A stretch of 64,000 nt of DNA from Telopea speciosissima (taxonomy: Eukaryota; Streptophyta; Magnoliopsida; Proteales; Proteaceae). A model generated the notes under the pieces. That model worked only from the letters and a program-made list of their open reading frames with translations. It was not told the origin of the DNA and did no database searches. A program made the position numbers and the translations under genes. This document shows, one piece after another, positions 13,417 through 27,200 of the stretch. The first letter of the stretch is position 1, and every line of letters starts with the position of its first letter. The DNA lies in contig NC_057922.1 in the NCBI RefSeq assembly GCF_018873765.1, positions 13,033,563 to 13,097,562 of the forward strand. The letters run 5' to 3'.

Positions 13417-14363
13417 TTCAGTAGTTGGGCGACCTTGGGGATCTACTTTTCACCAAATCTCAGCCCATCCAACCAGCCATAACAAATAAGTTTTCACTTC
13501 TAGCCAAACATACACTACTCCTAATTTTATTTCTTTATTTATTTCATTTCAATCATTTCTTCACTAACCAATGAAAAGTGAAAAGTATAAATTTTTTGTA
13601 GATACTTTATAAATAGAGTTATAAATTTTACAGTGATGGTGGAATATATTACACAATACTTTTGCCAGTAAATTTCCACCATCACATCAGCTTTTGTTAA
13701 TCAAGAAACACATTATTGTACAATTTAACTTGAAGGGTTGCTGTCTATGGAAAAGATAGCCAAAACTATCTGACTCTTATCAAACATGTTGTAGTTATTG
13801 TGTGAAAGACACACCTAACTCTTAAAATTTCCTGACATCTAGTAGTTGGGATGCAATTGTGGACCCCATACATAGCTTGAAAAGTCAGGCCCACATAACT
13901 ACGTACGTAGGGACTCTTAGGCTCATGGGCGTTCATGTAAACATCATACAAACTAATTAAAGATAGTTGGAAGGTTGTCTTATTTCTTAGTTATGAAGCA
14001 TTCTCTTCTTCTCCTTTTAACTTCACAATGAATAGCTAGTTAGTTGTTATTAACAATTATGGCTCTGTTCCATTACAAAATAAGTTCTCCCGCACCATTG
14101 GTGCCATAGTGATTTGAGTCGAGATCAGCTCTTCATGTAAGGACGGTAGTTTTTTACAAAAATTCACTGCTCATGAGTTGTGGGTCTCACGAGGAATCTC
14201 ATATGAAAACCATCTCCACGTGAGGAGAGGAACAACATGTTGAGTATATTCTATAACCTTAATATATGTTCTAATATAAGTTTTCTTGAATAAAGAATCA
14301 GATTGTGGTCGGTCCCACTGTATAAAGTCCATCTAATCTAAAACCCTAGTCTTTCTTATAAAT
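13417..14363. other. intergenic, no gene seen
   Basis: AT-rich sequence without domains or repeats that I can name. Confidence 0.4.
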
Positions 14364-14961
14364 TAAGGGTGTCAAAACCTAGCCCGAACCGTTAAGATCG
14401 ATCGAAACCGATCGAAAAAACCCAAGACTGAATCGAATGGATCGATTTTGGACTGGGGTATGACGAGACTGGTTGAAAATCAAATTACACCGAACCGATC
14501 GAAAACCGAACCGAATGAAGCCGATAAGAAAATAATGAGTATAAGGTTATGAATCATTGAATTGATTTCACTATTAGTGAGCAAATTTATGATTGTAAGA
14601 TAAATTGTTACAAATCAATGAGTATGAGGTTATGAAAATGGGGAAATTGATTTGTAACATTGTTTGTTCCATTGATCTCCTTTTTAAGTGTGGGGCTAAT
14701 GAAATATTTTATGTAGTTGAAAAGAGAAAGAGAAGAAAATAGGCACAATCCGAACCCAACTTGTTTAAAAAAATCCGGTACCAAATCGAATCCAAACCGA
14801 TATCAACCCGTTATCATAAATCAAAATCGACACGAAACCAAATCGCACCGAAATCGAAACCGAAAAGTTCTTATTGGATTGGTCTCCGTTTTTCTAAAAG
14901 CCACATCAAAATCAAAAAACCCGAACCAAAATCGAACCAAACCGACCCATTGACATCCCTA
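14364..14961. mobile_element. accg-rich hAT-like non-autonomous element
   Basis: Ends are taagggtgtcaa and its inverted match ttgacatcccta. Flanks at 14356-14363 (ttataaat) and 14962-14969 (ctataaat) match at 7 of 8 positions, fitting an 8-bp target duplication. The interior is filled with degenerate accgaac/gatcgaaacc words and contains no real gene. Similar words occur near 6.2, 16.7-17.3, 44.2 and 50.9 kb. Confidence 0.6.
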
Positions 14962-14969
14962 CTATAAAT

Positions 14970-16650
14970 ACTAGCTGGAGGCAGCAACCTATTTATTCCA
15001 AAACTTGATATATAGGGTGTATTGCTTTCAGCAATCTTGTGCTTAAACCCTAAACTCTAACACAACAACTACTATTTCGACGTTCTACCACAAGGAAAGA
15101 TAAACTTTTACCTATTGAGCGGCAATGAATTAAGCACATTAAACACCCACACTAATTAGATGGGGTCAATAAACAAATCCCTCCAAAGATTAAAGGTGAT
15201 GAGACTCTTGACCTAACTGTTCTCAAGCAAAGTTCAGTACAATGCAAAGCAACAACACATTGAAATCTATGACACTTAACTTAGTAGTAGTAGTAGTAGT
15301 TATGGGACCCAACATGAATGAGGAAATGCATGTGAAGTCCTGACATATGTTGTGTAAGGACTAAGGATTAAGGATCTCTGAAACAAGCTTAGTTGAGCCT
15401 TTATAACTCATGTGGCCCTCTTGTCATATTCCTCTTCAAAGTAAATGAGAAGAAAAGAAAAAGAAAGAAAAAGTAAGACATTATTCTAGTACAACTTATG
15501 ATCTCTTCTTTGTGATGTAGACATTAATGATGAATAATGTGGCTTAATAATATCTTTACAAGGGCAAATGATCCGTCGTGAGATTCTTTCTTAAGTCCAT
15601 TCACATAATTGACAGTATCTTTCTTTCTGATATTTTGTCCCTCCTTTTTTATTTCGTGGGCTCTCTCTCTATTACAAAACCAATTCTTACAGATTGATTG
15701 GTGTGACGTGAGAGATTTTCCTATGATGGCGGCGTAGAGAAATCTTGCCTTATCTTTAATGTCTAGAAAAAATTTATAACATTACTTAAAAATGGGTTTT
15801 AGTTTATCAAATCAACCACCCAATGTTGTTTTTTACCAAAACAATAATGAAAGGCATAAAAATGAAAAATGTTGTGTGACGAAATTCTATCAACTCCACA
15901 TATGGGAAGAGTAACTGTTTAATAACATCTTGTTTTCTATTCCCTTTGTTTTTTCCCTTATTAGTGGGGAAGATTGTCGGCAATGCAATTACTTGAGTCA
16001 AATTGTGACATTTGGTCTTTAGTCTTTCAAAAGAAATTGGGAATTTGATTTGTAGGGACAATTTGCAAGTTTCATCTTCTTTGTACTTTTCGGCTTATGC
16101 ACAAGGAGGGAAAGGGCAACCTCCAATGGTGAAAGTTAGACTCCAGAGGCTCTGATCAAAGTTCCATCTTGATCGTACCTCCAATGGTGCATTGGAGTTC
16201 ACAGGCGATGATCTCGCTTGTACACAGTTTTTGTGTATAACTGTGGATGGTGCACGGGCATGCACAGAACCGTTGATGGGAAAGAAATGAAAAATACAAG
16301 TCAAAGAAAGAGAAATATTGTTGAGCAGACCGAATGTACAAACAACATCAGCATGATAACAATAATTCATTGTCATATGTTTATGGTTCTGCATGTGTAT
16401 GCAATTCGACTCTCCTCCAGCCGAAGCGGGAACTAGAGGATCCAACCCAGCCAAAAAGAAGGGTATTTGAGTCATTTCACAGATGGGCAACTCCCAACAC
16501 GGCTGGAGGAGAGCCAGATCCATGTGTATGTTCTTCTTAGCTTCCAAAGTATAAAGAAACAGTATGCGTTCAAATATATATTGCAAACTGGTGGTGGACA
16601 ACAACAGTTAATAGAGAGTCTAAGGCATTAGTTGGTAATAATCTGTCTTG
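14970..16650. other. intergenic, no gene seen
   Basis: Contains a (gta)n microsatellite near 15284-15301. The inverted pair cctccaatg(gt) near 16120-16195 is too short to classify. Open frames here lack domains. Confidence 0.4.
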
Positions 16651-16659
16651 GTTAGAAAA

Positions 16660-17355
16660 ATATATTTTGAGGTGAGAATAGGGGAGTCAAAATCCAATCT
16701 CAACCGGTTAGACCAATTGGAACTAATGAACATAACTAGATCGAACTGAAACCAAACCCTTATCGATCGGTTTCGGATTGGATTTGGTTTTTTGGACACT
16801 GGTAAAAAACCCAGATTGATAGAATGATCCCGATCAAAACCCAAAATCAAACCGAACGTAGAACCAAACCGATATGAAACCAGTAAGAAACTAAAAAAAA
16901 AAGTTTTTATACTGTTTTTTAAATACTTGTTTATATACTAACCGGACCAAAACCTGAATGGACCGATAATAACACAATAAGAGGAAACTGATTACAACCC
17001 GGACCGAAACTGACCCGACCTTCAGTTTGGTTTAGTTTTGGTTTGGACCAATATTAGCATGGTTTTAGTGCACAGTATCAGAACCGGATAGCGTTAACCT
17101 GCAAAACTGATAACAGTATCAACCTGGGTCGAACAAAATTACCCCTAAATCTCCTTAGAAAATGAGTTTTTTGACTATTTTACCCCTTGTTCGTACCGTG
17201 CTACCGATATTGTATCAACACGATATCTGGATTGGTGACTAGTAAACCCGGTATATATTCCCGATACAGGCGATGATACGATACCAATACTTAGAACCAT
17301 GAGTAATAGACCAAACTGACAAAAACCAGTTTTAACGGTTTGATTTTGATTAACC
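16660..17355. mobile_element. accg-rich repeat interrupted by a MITE
   Basis: The accgaac-type degenerate sequence runs to 17057 and resumes after 17301, so the MITE at 17058-17301 lies inside an older repeat. The left edge (ggggagtcaaaatcc) resembles the terminus of the 14364 element. The right edge is eroded. Confidence 0.45.
17058..17301. mobile_element. hAT-type MITE, second copy, nested
   Basis: It begins catggttttagtgcac and ends tagaaccatg like the 5674-5945 element, with matching interior words (aaaatgagttttttgac, taccgtgcta). Flanking 8-mers aatattag and agtaatag match at 6 of 8 positions. It is about 244 bp long and shorter than the first copy. Confidence 0.7.
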
Positions 17356-18223
17356 TGAATGGCGCATCAACCTTTTTTATGTTTTCTAGGTTGAAGTGTC
17401 ATCTTTACCTAAGGCAAAACTTTACCTCCCACATAATTTCCTGCACTTTTTCCTTTTGTTTACACATCCATGTTACTTTACATTTACTAATTATAATTAT
17501 CACAAATTTTTTTTGTAAACGTTTTTATGTTGTATTGATATATATACATTTTTATGTTTTTTTCTTCAATTTTTCCAATTTTTAAAATTTTACTAATTTT
17601 TTTAGGACCAATTTATACGCCAATAATCCACCTCAGTTGCAAGAACCAGCCAATTCGAAATCAGACGGTCTCGGATATTCCTGTTCCAGGTTTTTAAGCA
17701 TTATCCCTGTCCTCCTTGTTTTATTTCTTTGTAGTCTCAATAACATGATCGTTCGTAAAATGAACAATCCAGCTCAACTCTTCATGATAAAATTCTATCA
17801 AACACCACTGAAAATGCTTTGCAGAAAGATCAAAAGTACCCACACCATACTGCAATATTGATGTGAAACACCAAATAGATTGGTAGAAGAGAATTGATCA
17901 ATATAAAAACTTTTGTAAGCTCAATTCAGGAATCAAAAAGGGATCAAATTATAGTCACATGGACTAAGATAAAGATAATCACCTCATCTGACTTTATCAT
18001 AACTGGTCCGACCAGTTCACCCTTCAAGTAGGTTACAGCTGTATAAAAAAGTGGCACCTCGAGATCTCATAAAATTTCAGGAGGTCAGAGTACTCAGAGA
18101 ATCAGCTCAATGATATTCCAGGCATCTCAAGATCTTAGCGAGCGCATGACCAGTCCATGCAAGTATGTAGGATCAATTCAATTGTAGTTGAGATACCCAG
18201 CATTCCCAATTAATCAGAACAGT
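17356..18223. other. 3' flank of the glucosidase II beta gene
   Basis: AT-rich, with no coding frame that I can support. The part next to 18224 should contain the 3' UTR of the minus-strand gene. No clear poly(A) signal was assigned. Confidence 0.4.
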
Positions 18224-21200
18224 TTAAAGTTCATCATGGTTCTGGAGTTCTTCCATGTTCAATAGATCTAGCTTGTGTTGAAGTTCCTGACAAATTCATC
18301 ATTTTTCTCATTTCCATTAGAAGATTCAGCATACGCAAAGTATTGGGAGACTGCAGGTATAAAGTACCTTTAACTTCTCCTCCAAGCATACAGCTGGTGT
18401 TGACAACAGTGCTACATACCTGTCAATTTTAATGAAAAATGACACGAGAGTTAAGAGTCTACATAGGGAAGTTTAGTCTGTGTGTGAGTGTGAGAGAGAG
18501 GAAGGTTCTTACTCGCAACGGCTTGGTTCGTCTACATCTGTTAGCTCATTCTTCAAGCCACACCTAAGTTTTACCTGTAAAAAAGCACCCATGCTCAGTA
18601 TTGTGCATCACTAACTGGAAGTCCAGTAACTGATCACTACCCATCAGTCCTCTGTATTGTGAAGGCTTCTGTTTGGAATAGTGAGACTAGTTATGCATGG
18701 GTTGTCTACCTTAATCAAGTAACATGAATTAATCTGAAATTTTCTCTCTTTTTTTTTTTTCGTGTGTGTGTTGTGTGGGGGGGGGGGGGTGTGGGGAAGA
18801 GGGATCCGAAGAGAAAAATAACAGGCCAACACTTCCATCAACTACAGCCATTTGGTTCACCCTGATCAGTGTGTGTTTTCCATGGCAACTCATATATGAG
18901 TAATCGGTTTGGGATTCTATGGACTGCTACTAAACCAAGAAAATTCATAGAATAGCTGGAGCAACATAATCTCCTCTACCTTTAAACTTCTATCCGGCCC
19001 ATTCCAGCATTTATCGCCATTTGAAAATATCATGAGCCTGTATGAGTCCTCAAATTTATCCCAGTTCCTGTTTACAAAAATGGAGAAAACACTTAGCAGG
19101 TATTGCCCAAATAAGAGAGTATTGACATATAAATAAGGGGCGCTGTTCTCTGTGCCGCAGCGCAGCCTGCGCCCAGGCACACAATGACCACCCTGCCCCC
19201 CTGCACAGGCTGCCCATGTGCCTGGGCGCAGGCTGCGCTGCGGCACAGAGAACATTCTCCCAAAAGAATAGAGGGAGGTTTCCTACACCAACAGTGTAGG
19301 AAGCTAATCCAACACCAATAGCTTTTTTTGCCACATGGAAGTGTCTGATAGACCCATACTCTATGAACTTGTTTTCCAAGTCATCACCAGATTTGACATG
19401 TGACTTACCAAAGAAATTTCCTATCAATGCAGAGATTAGAATGACCCAAACATTTGTCCACAAGAAATCAGCCGTGTGGGAAATATTCCCAAAGTGTGTG
19501 TGTAGAAATACTTTTTGCTATAGGTAGAAATAAATTCAGCTCAAATAAGAATGTTAAAAAAGATGAGTGGCAAGACTAGGAAGGACAGAACTAGACATTA
19601 ATATTTTGAGGTAACTAGAACCAAAAGGGGGCATAATGTAAAATTCATTTGACATTGTTAAAACATGCACAAAAAAGAACATTGAATGCACCGGTGAGAA
19701 GGAATGACAAGATGCAAAGGAGAGGTTTTATAGGATAAGAGTGATGCAGTATCACTTGGCTGGTTAGACCGGCATGATATGCTTTGGAGACCCAAACCCA
19801 AACAGAACCGGTCCAATTGTTTTTGGTCCAACAAGTGTTGGAATTAGTTTTTTAGTAGGTTATTTATTTAAGTCTTTTATTTGTTTTGGGTTACCTACGG
19901 AGGAGCTAGATAGAGTGAGTTGAAATTGCAAGTCGTTATTTTCAGTTTCATAGTTTACCTAGGAGTCTTGTTATTTTCTTCTTTAAATACTTGCATGTAA
20001 CCCAACAATGGGGATACTGAATTGAATAGAACTTTGTTGAGTTTACTCTGTAAGAATGTGTGATTGTGTGATCTCTTTCCCATTCCCCTGCAACTTTTCC
20101 CTTCTCCTATTCGGCCCTCTACCAATTTTGGTATCAGAGCCGAAGGATCCATCTCCTTCCCTGTCAATCTCTCTCATCTCTTTCTCCTTCCCAAACTTCC
20201 TTTCCCATTACTGTTCTACAGTAACAGTAACCCCATCTCTTCTCCTTTTTCTATTTTTTTTTCCCATTGCTGTTCTACCGTTAAAGCAGTCCCCATCTTC
20301 CTGCAGCAACCCAATGAACCCCTACCCATTATCTTAGTAATCCCTCCTCTTTCCCTCTTTCTTCGATCAAACCCCCTCCCCGACTCAGGGTTCCACCGAT
20401 TATTAAAAAAAAAACCAAAAAGGTGAATTGAAGAAGGGAGAACGAGAGACAGAGAGTACAGAACTAAAAAAGTAGAGCAGAGAGGCTGATAGGCATCGAG
20501 GGAAAAAAAAAAGAAAAAATAGAAGATAGAAGAAGAGAAGCAGAGAAGCAGAGAATCGAAACAAAAGGACGAAGAAAACATACCTAGTTTCAGGGAACTC
20601 CACCGCTGCTGGCTTGAAGCTCCATCGCAGGCGGATTGATCTCTTTTGTGCTCTGGAATCCTATTTCGATCAGGACTTTCAGATGATTCTTGCAGAAATT
20701 GAACTCCACCATCGTGAGTTGTCCACTGGTCTTCTACCAAGTTCCTCACGTCTTCTACCCAAGTGAGATAAGTTTCTTTTTTCAAACTCATACTCCCTAT
20801 ATTACCCCAATTCCTTAGTCTTTTATTTCTCTTATATCCCTTTTTTTCTTTTATCTCCTGAATTACCCCAAAACCTTATAACTTCTTGCATGCACGATAG
20901 TACAGTAATAATTCCCACCCTTTTTCTTTTTAAGTCATTTAAGATTCCTCATAATTACGGTTGTGCCATTCTTTTCTAAAATCTCGGTTATTTACTGTTT
21001 TGCTGTTCAACCTACGTCTTTGAGTGTTTTCTTGTTTAGCTTAAGCATGGTAGCCAACAGTGAAGTTCTTCAACAGTTCAATTCTTATAAGGCTGAAACC
21101 GATGCAAAATTTGATACTCTCATTGTCGTTGTCAATTCCATTAAGACAATGATGGAATCTATGCAAGCTTTTATCGATCAACTGAAAGCTTCTTATAAAA

Positions 21201-24200
21201 GAAAGAGTCTCATGCCATCTGTGGATTCTTCCAACTCCATCTCACAGGACCCGCCTCATGGTACGCCACCACCACCACCTCATACACTACCACCACCATA
21301 GCATAATACACCACCACCACCTTATGGACTTGGTTGTTATGATGATGATGCAGATCCTAGCCTCCTCGAATTGAAGAAGCCACCCTAAGCCTAGGGTTTT
21401 AGTAGGAGCCTTAGTTTAGTTTATTTCAGTTCTATACTTGGTTTTTATTTTATGTTTTTAATTGAACTGGTTTTAAATTGGTTGCATCTAATTTGTTCAA
21501 TTGGTATAGTTTAAGTGATTAATTCTGATTGGCTGGTAGGATCTTATATCCTATTGGCTAATGAAGAATCTTAGTTGTTTTAAGTGTTTTTAAGTGTTTT
21601 TAAGTCATTAGGGTCAATTAGGTCTTTTAATACCTTTTAAATTGTTTTAAGTTACTTATCTACACCTCTCCACGATTTTGGATGGGGAAATAGAGTTGTA
21701 ATAGCTTTAGGAATAAGGCCTTTGGCCTATTATTTAATACAGATCGTGGGAGAGGCTCCCCCACCAATTAAAGTTTTAAAATTTTCATTGCTTGCTGCCA
21801 TGAATGCTGCTGCTGCTTGCTCCATCGTGTGAGTGCCTTGTGAGTAATATCAAGGTTGCCTTGTGAGTAAAATCAAGGTGTAGGGACTGGTGGATCTCCA
21901 GTTGACTCCTTGCATCATGAAGATCGGGAGGTTTCTTCTAGTTTCAAGTTGCTGCCATTGTTCTCTGCAATCCAGTGAGTTTGGAGTTGCAATTTTTATT
22001 TTAACCTTCTTCTAATCCTCTAACCCTAGCCTACCTATACTGTTCAGCATTCCCCTCCATTAAACCTACTCCAATTCCTTCTCCATTCATCAAACCTAGA
22101 CCTCCATTAAACCTACAACTTCCACCTTCGAATCATAGCTTAGTTTCTAAGCAACCATCATCTCCCCCATCAGATCTGTCCCAAACTTTCAGCATACATC
22201 CACCACACTCCCCCCTACACTCGATCTACTTTCAGCCCAATCAAACCACTCAAACCCTAATGCCCCTCATCTCCCATAAAACCCAAAACCCTAAAAAACC
22301 ATTCTAAATTCTGTCTAATTAACCATCAAAACACCACCAAAGCCTGATCGAACCACCCCCCCACTGCCAGCTACACTCGACCAGAAACCCAGCCCCAAAG
22401 CCCTTTCCTAAATCCTAGAATTAGCCTAAAATCTGAAACCTAAAACCCTAACCCTAACCCTAAAACTGCAGAACTTCTAAACCTATCCAAACCCTACTTT
22501 CTTTATACCATAATAATCTCCTACACCTGCATACTAAAACCATACATAAACCATACCTGAATTCTTAGACCTCACCCTAGTTTTACCCTAAACAGCCCAC
22601 ATCTGTAAACAGTTACAAAATTCTGATCTTACCTGGCTCCTATTAGGCCTCGCCTATATAGGACTACATTAGATGATTATCGAGCTGAAAGAGCAGCAAA
22701 GTTGGACATTCTTTTTTTTATGGAGATAATAATCCAGAACAGTACCTTGACTGAATTCACAGTTTGAATACCTTTTTCAGATGATACGGTTTGACTGAGG
22801 CCAGGAAAATATTATTTGCAGAGGCTAAACTAAAAGGCACAACTCGAATCTGGTGGATCAAGCAACAACAACAAAATCGGACTCGAGGCATTGATTTAGT
22901 TACTACTTGGACTGAAATGCATGAAGTCTTGAACAAAAGATTTTTACCTACCGACTACAAGCAGCGTATGCACCTCAGGTTTTCACAGTTGAAACATGAC
23001 AACCTAATAGTTGAGGAATTTGTTGCTAGATTCTATTATTACGCCACTTGATCTGATTTTGAGTGGGATGAATAAGTATTAGTGGCACAATTCCGCAATG
23101 GTTTGCACCCTCAAATAAGTGTTGCACTAGCATCCAGTCGACTGCCTACAATGGAAGATGTTGTATAGGTTGCATATCAGGTAGAAGAAAGTCTGGAATG
23201 ACCATACAACAGAATTTTCCAGACACTTTTCCTAGGGGTAACAATTACAATCAGCTTCCCCCCAAGAAAAGTCATTCAACAAACCACAGGCTATTGGTTC
23301 ATCTATGGTATCTTCACGGCCTAATCGACCATATTCTACACCTCGGCGTGATTTTGACAGAGCATCTTCATGAACTACCTGACCATATTTTCCGCCTCGG
23401 CGTGGTTTCAACAACTCTTTAGTGATGCCAAAGGTTGCCATTCAGTGCTTTACATGCAAAGGATATGGACATGTCACTGCTCAGTGTCCCAACCGTTTGG
23501 TGGCTTATATTGATAAGGATTCTTTTATCCCTCACGTTCCAAAAGAACACCTTGGTGTTGAAACAGTTGATTTACCACCAGAGTGTGTACCAGGTGAAGT
23601 CAATGGCTTAGACTCCTAGGTCAAAAAAATCAATGATAGCTCTTGTACCATTGGTATGTCCTCACTTTGTTTCTCAATAAACAACACCATGGCACAATTT
23701 TATTTCCATGTTAATTCCACTATCAGCCCTAGGAGCAAAAATGTAAAGTTCTAAGACATACCCCAGTGTAGTTGTACTATGGCCTTCCACTTGGGAAGCT
23801 CGTTTAAATGGACAGACTTTGTAGACATACCTGACAGCAAGTATTTCCAAATGTCATAAGCCATCATAAAAGAAAATAACGTGTAATTGAAATGCATATC
23901 CAAATTGAGCGCAAAATAAATAATAGCTGGAAAATAAGAAAGTTCATGTACTTTCTCTCCTTGTTCTCAAAGCAACGGTCATAAAACGAATAAAATCCCT
24001 TCTCTGGACCTAAAAGTTAGAACTCATAGATCAGCAAGTGAGCAACTGAGCATAAGCCAAACCAACTGAAAGGAACACAAGCAGTTCATTTGCATGTGAA
24101 ATAACACCACAGTAAAGATAAAAGGAAACTCGTTATGGAACATGCTTACCAAAATCATGTTTTAGCTTTTCAGTCAATTTTGATATCTTTGACTTCAGTT

Positions 24201-27200
24201 TAGACAACTTTGAACTCGATTCTTGATATTCCTTTCGGATACGAGCAGCCTCTGTAGAAGTCGATGTGCAGAAAATAACCCAAGTATAAGCACTTACTTC
24301 AATGACAAGTGCTGCAAAAATTAAGCATTTGATCTATACCTGATTTATCCACTGGAGTCTGGAAAAAATTAACTGCCCGCAAAATGTTCCGAACAGCTCG
24401 CCGTATCTTATCCAACCAAGAAGGATTACTTGCAGTTATATCTAAACATGAAGCAAGATCAGTAGAAGTAAATTAGATGTCATTTAACCAACTATTATTT
24501 GCCAAAGTTGAAGTGAACATCAAAAAACAGCATAAAGGGAACAAATGACACGGCGGTAGAAGACCTGAAAAGTCTGTCTGGTCTTCTAAATCAGATGTGT
24601 AAGAGGCACTAGAATCATCATGATTCTCGTAACCCAACTCGTTATCATCCAGATTTTTATTTCCTATGTCATCGTCATCGTACTTTTGATCCTCTTCATC
24701 AGTTTCAGCATCATAGCCATCATAGTCTTCTTCGTGTTTGCTCTCTGGAGACACTTCAGCACCTTCACGGTCTTCTTCCTTTGCAGTCTCAGGTTCTTTA
24801 CTTTTATCTGCAGTGTTTTCTCCTGTCCAGCGAGAACCAACAAGGCGACCCAATTCCTCCTTTGATAACCCCTTGGAACCGTCAGATCTATCTCTCTCCT
24901 GAAAATACAGTAGCACCAAATTTACACAATATAAGAAATAAGACTAACTAGACATTCATGCACTAAGCACTACTGCCTCTGTAGACACCACCACCATCAC
25001 AACCACAGCACAGCAGCTGCAGAGTTGCAAGAAAAGAAGACGAAGAAGGCTGAAGCAGTAGCAGCCACAGCTCTCGCTGCCACTGCAGCACAGACATCAC
25101 TGTGACTGTGGCCGCCAATGCAGGAGGAGGAGGAGGAGAAGAAGAAGAAGAATAACACCATGCCCAGTAACAGTAGTAAGAGAACCATCAGCAAGAACGT
25201 GGGATGGAGAATCAGATTGCAGAAATGAAGCAAACAAATGAGACTTACTAGTCATGTGTGTGGATGAACCGGAGTCAATGACCCATGGAGTAGGGGATGA
25301 GGAAGTAAGATATGTAGGTATACCTAAACGAGCTAATGTAGTTGTCGATGTAGAAGAGGATGTCTCAAGTTGCTGAACTCGTTTGAGAAGTTAATTGATC
25401 ATGTTAGCCTGCGAGGAGGAACTACCACCAGGGGAAGGACCATGACTAGTGTTAGTAGGAGGCACCACTTCAGTATTTCCATCAGAAACAGTAGTATTGG
25501 CAAATTGTTGTTGTGCCCACTGAGGCTTGCCATGCTTCAGCCAACATTTATCAATGGTATGATTAGGGCGGCCACAGTGGGTACAGCAGCGAACAACAGG
25601 ATGAGAAGGTGGACTGCCACGACCACCCATGCCACATCCACGACCTTCCCCTGAACCACGACCTCTACCAGAGGCACCATTACCACGACCATGACAACCA
25701 TCATTAGCAATAAAGGCTGAATTGTCCTTGGTAGAGGGAGTGGAATCAGGTTTAACCAAAGAAGGGGGATAGAACTCGCTGAATTCTGCAGTAAGCCTCA
25801 TTCATAGAGGGAATTTCCCCCCCCCAGCTAATATCTGATTCTTGATAGGCTGAAGATAAGAGTCTAATCCCAGAGAGGAACTTAGCAACAAAAAACTCAG
25901 CACGTTGAGATTTAAGGGCATTAATGTCAGTGGAGAGAGGCTGGTGGACATTGAGTTCCTCCCACATTCCTTTAAGAGTGCTATAATAATCTCCAACAGA
26001 CTTGCCATTCTGCTCGAAGGAGAAAATTTCCTCACACAGATCGAATATCCGGGATATGTTTTTGTCTTCAGAAAAGCTTTCTTTTAGTTAATCCCAGACA
26101 CCCTTGCCTGTGGTACGAAACATGACATTGGCAGCCACAAACGGTTCCATACTATTGCATAGCCAACACAATATTGTAGCATTTTCAGACTGCCATTCCA
26201 TATAGTCAGCAGCATTAGTAGCAGGCAGGGACTTGGTCAGAATATCCATCTTCCTTTTGGCTGTGATATAAACTCTGACAGCTTGAGCCCAAAGAAGATA
26301 ATTGGAAGCACCAGATAAGTTGATAGAAGTTATTTGAACATTGACATTGTCTGTGGGAGGTTTAGACTCATCCATGATGATAGAAACAGGAACTAATCTT
26401 CACAAAGAACAGCAAGAGGTAGGCACAAGGAGTACCAACATATCAGCAGATAGCCAATAGATAAATATCACCAAGTAATCACAGAAGAGTCAGCAACTCA
26501 GGTCAATAACACACTGCTGATCCAGTTGTCAAGTAACAATAATCAGGCCAGCAGTAAGAACCAGGGCAGAATCAATCAATGCAGGCTGATAATCTTGAAA
26601 ACAGATTACTGCAGGCAGGGGAAACACGAGGAATTGAATCCCAGAGAACCAAAAGTTGAAAACAGCCAATAAATTAGGTTGAGTGACCAGTATATGAAGG
26701 TCTTGATTGCCCTACAACTTCAGAGAAACTTCACTGCCAGAGATAGGAATATTCCAGAATAAAACGTGTCAGAAATTTTCAGAGAAGATAAAACCCAGCA
26801 ATCTAAAAAACTGAAATTAGTTGTTGATGGAGCCGTGGATCAGCCAGTAATTGCAGTCGAAGGATCAATGTAAAGAGGGCAATGATGCCAGAGACAATTG
26901 AGATAATCAGGTGGCCAGATTAGGATTAATTGAAGATCCAATACTGCACCAAAAATCGGTCAAAAACAGGGGAACCGGAACTTAAATGAAAGAGGAACAG
27001 TGTTATGTTGATGAAGCCCATATGCTTCATGATAGCAAGGAATATAATCTTCAGAATTTTCAGATGTCAATGGAGCATTTAATTCTCATAATCTTCAAAG
27101 TAGCAGGAGACCCTATTTCTCCATTTTGTAATCAACTAGGGTTTCAAAAAATAAAATACAGTATAGGTTGCTGTTGACCACAATGGAGAATTCAAAGAGG

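Noticed and set aside
19266-19463. Minus-strand hydrophobic frame ([17 protein letters not shown]) with a possible donor
   Set aside because: Faintly like a sterol isomerase exon, but the next expected residues are absent, and it ends in the hairpin repeat. It does not fit the phase of the host gene.
20216-20791. Long minus-strand open frame
   Set aside because: Low-complexity Ser/Leu/Phe-rich translation opposite the retroelement leader, without domains.
22440-22466. Telomere-like ccctaaccctaa run
   Set aside because: Only three short units inside an LTR-type repeat; too short for an interstitial telomere tract.
24565-24898. Independent acidic protein gene
   Set aside because: It is exon 8 of the glucosidase II beta gene: phases and splice sites join it to its neighbours, and [16 protein letters not shown] is conserved in PSL4.
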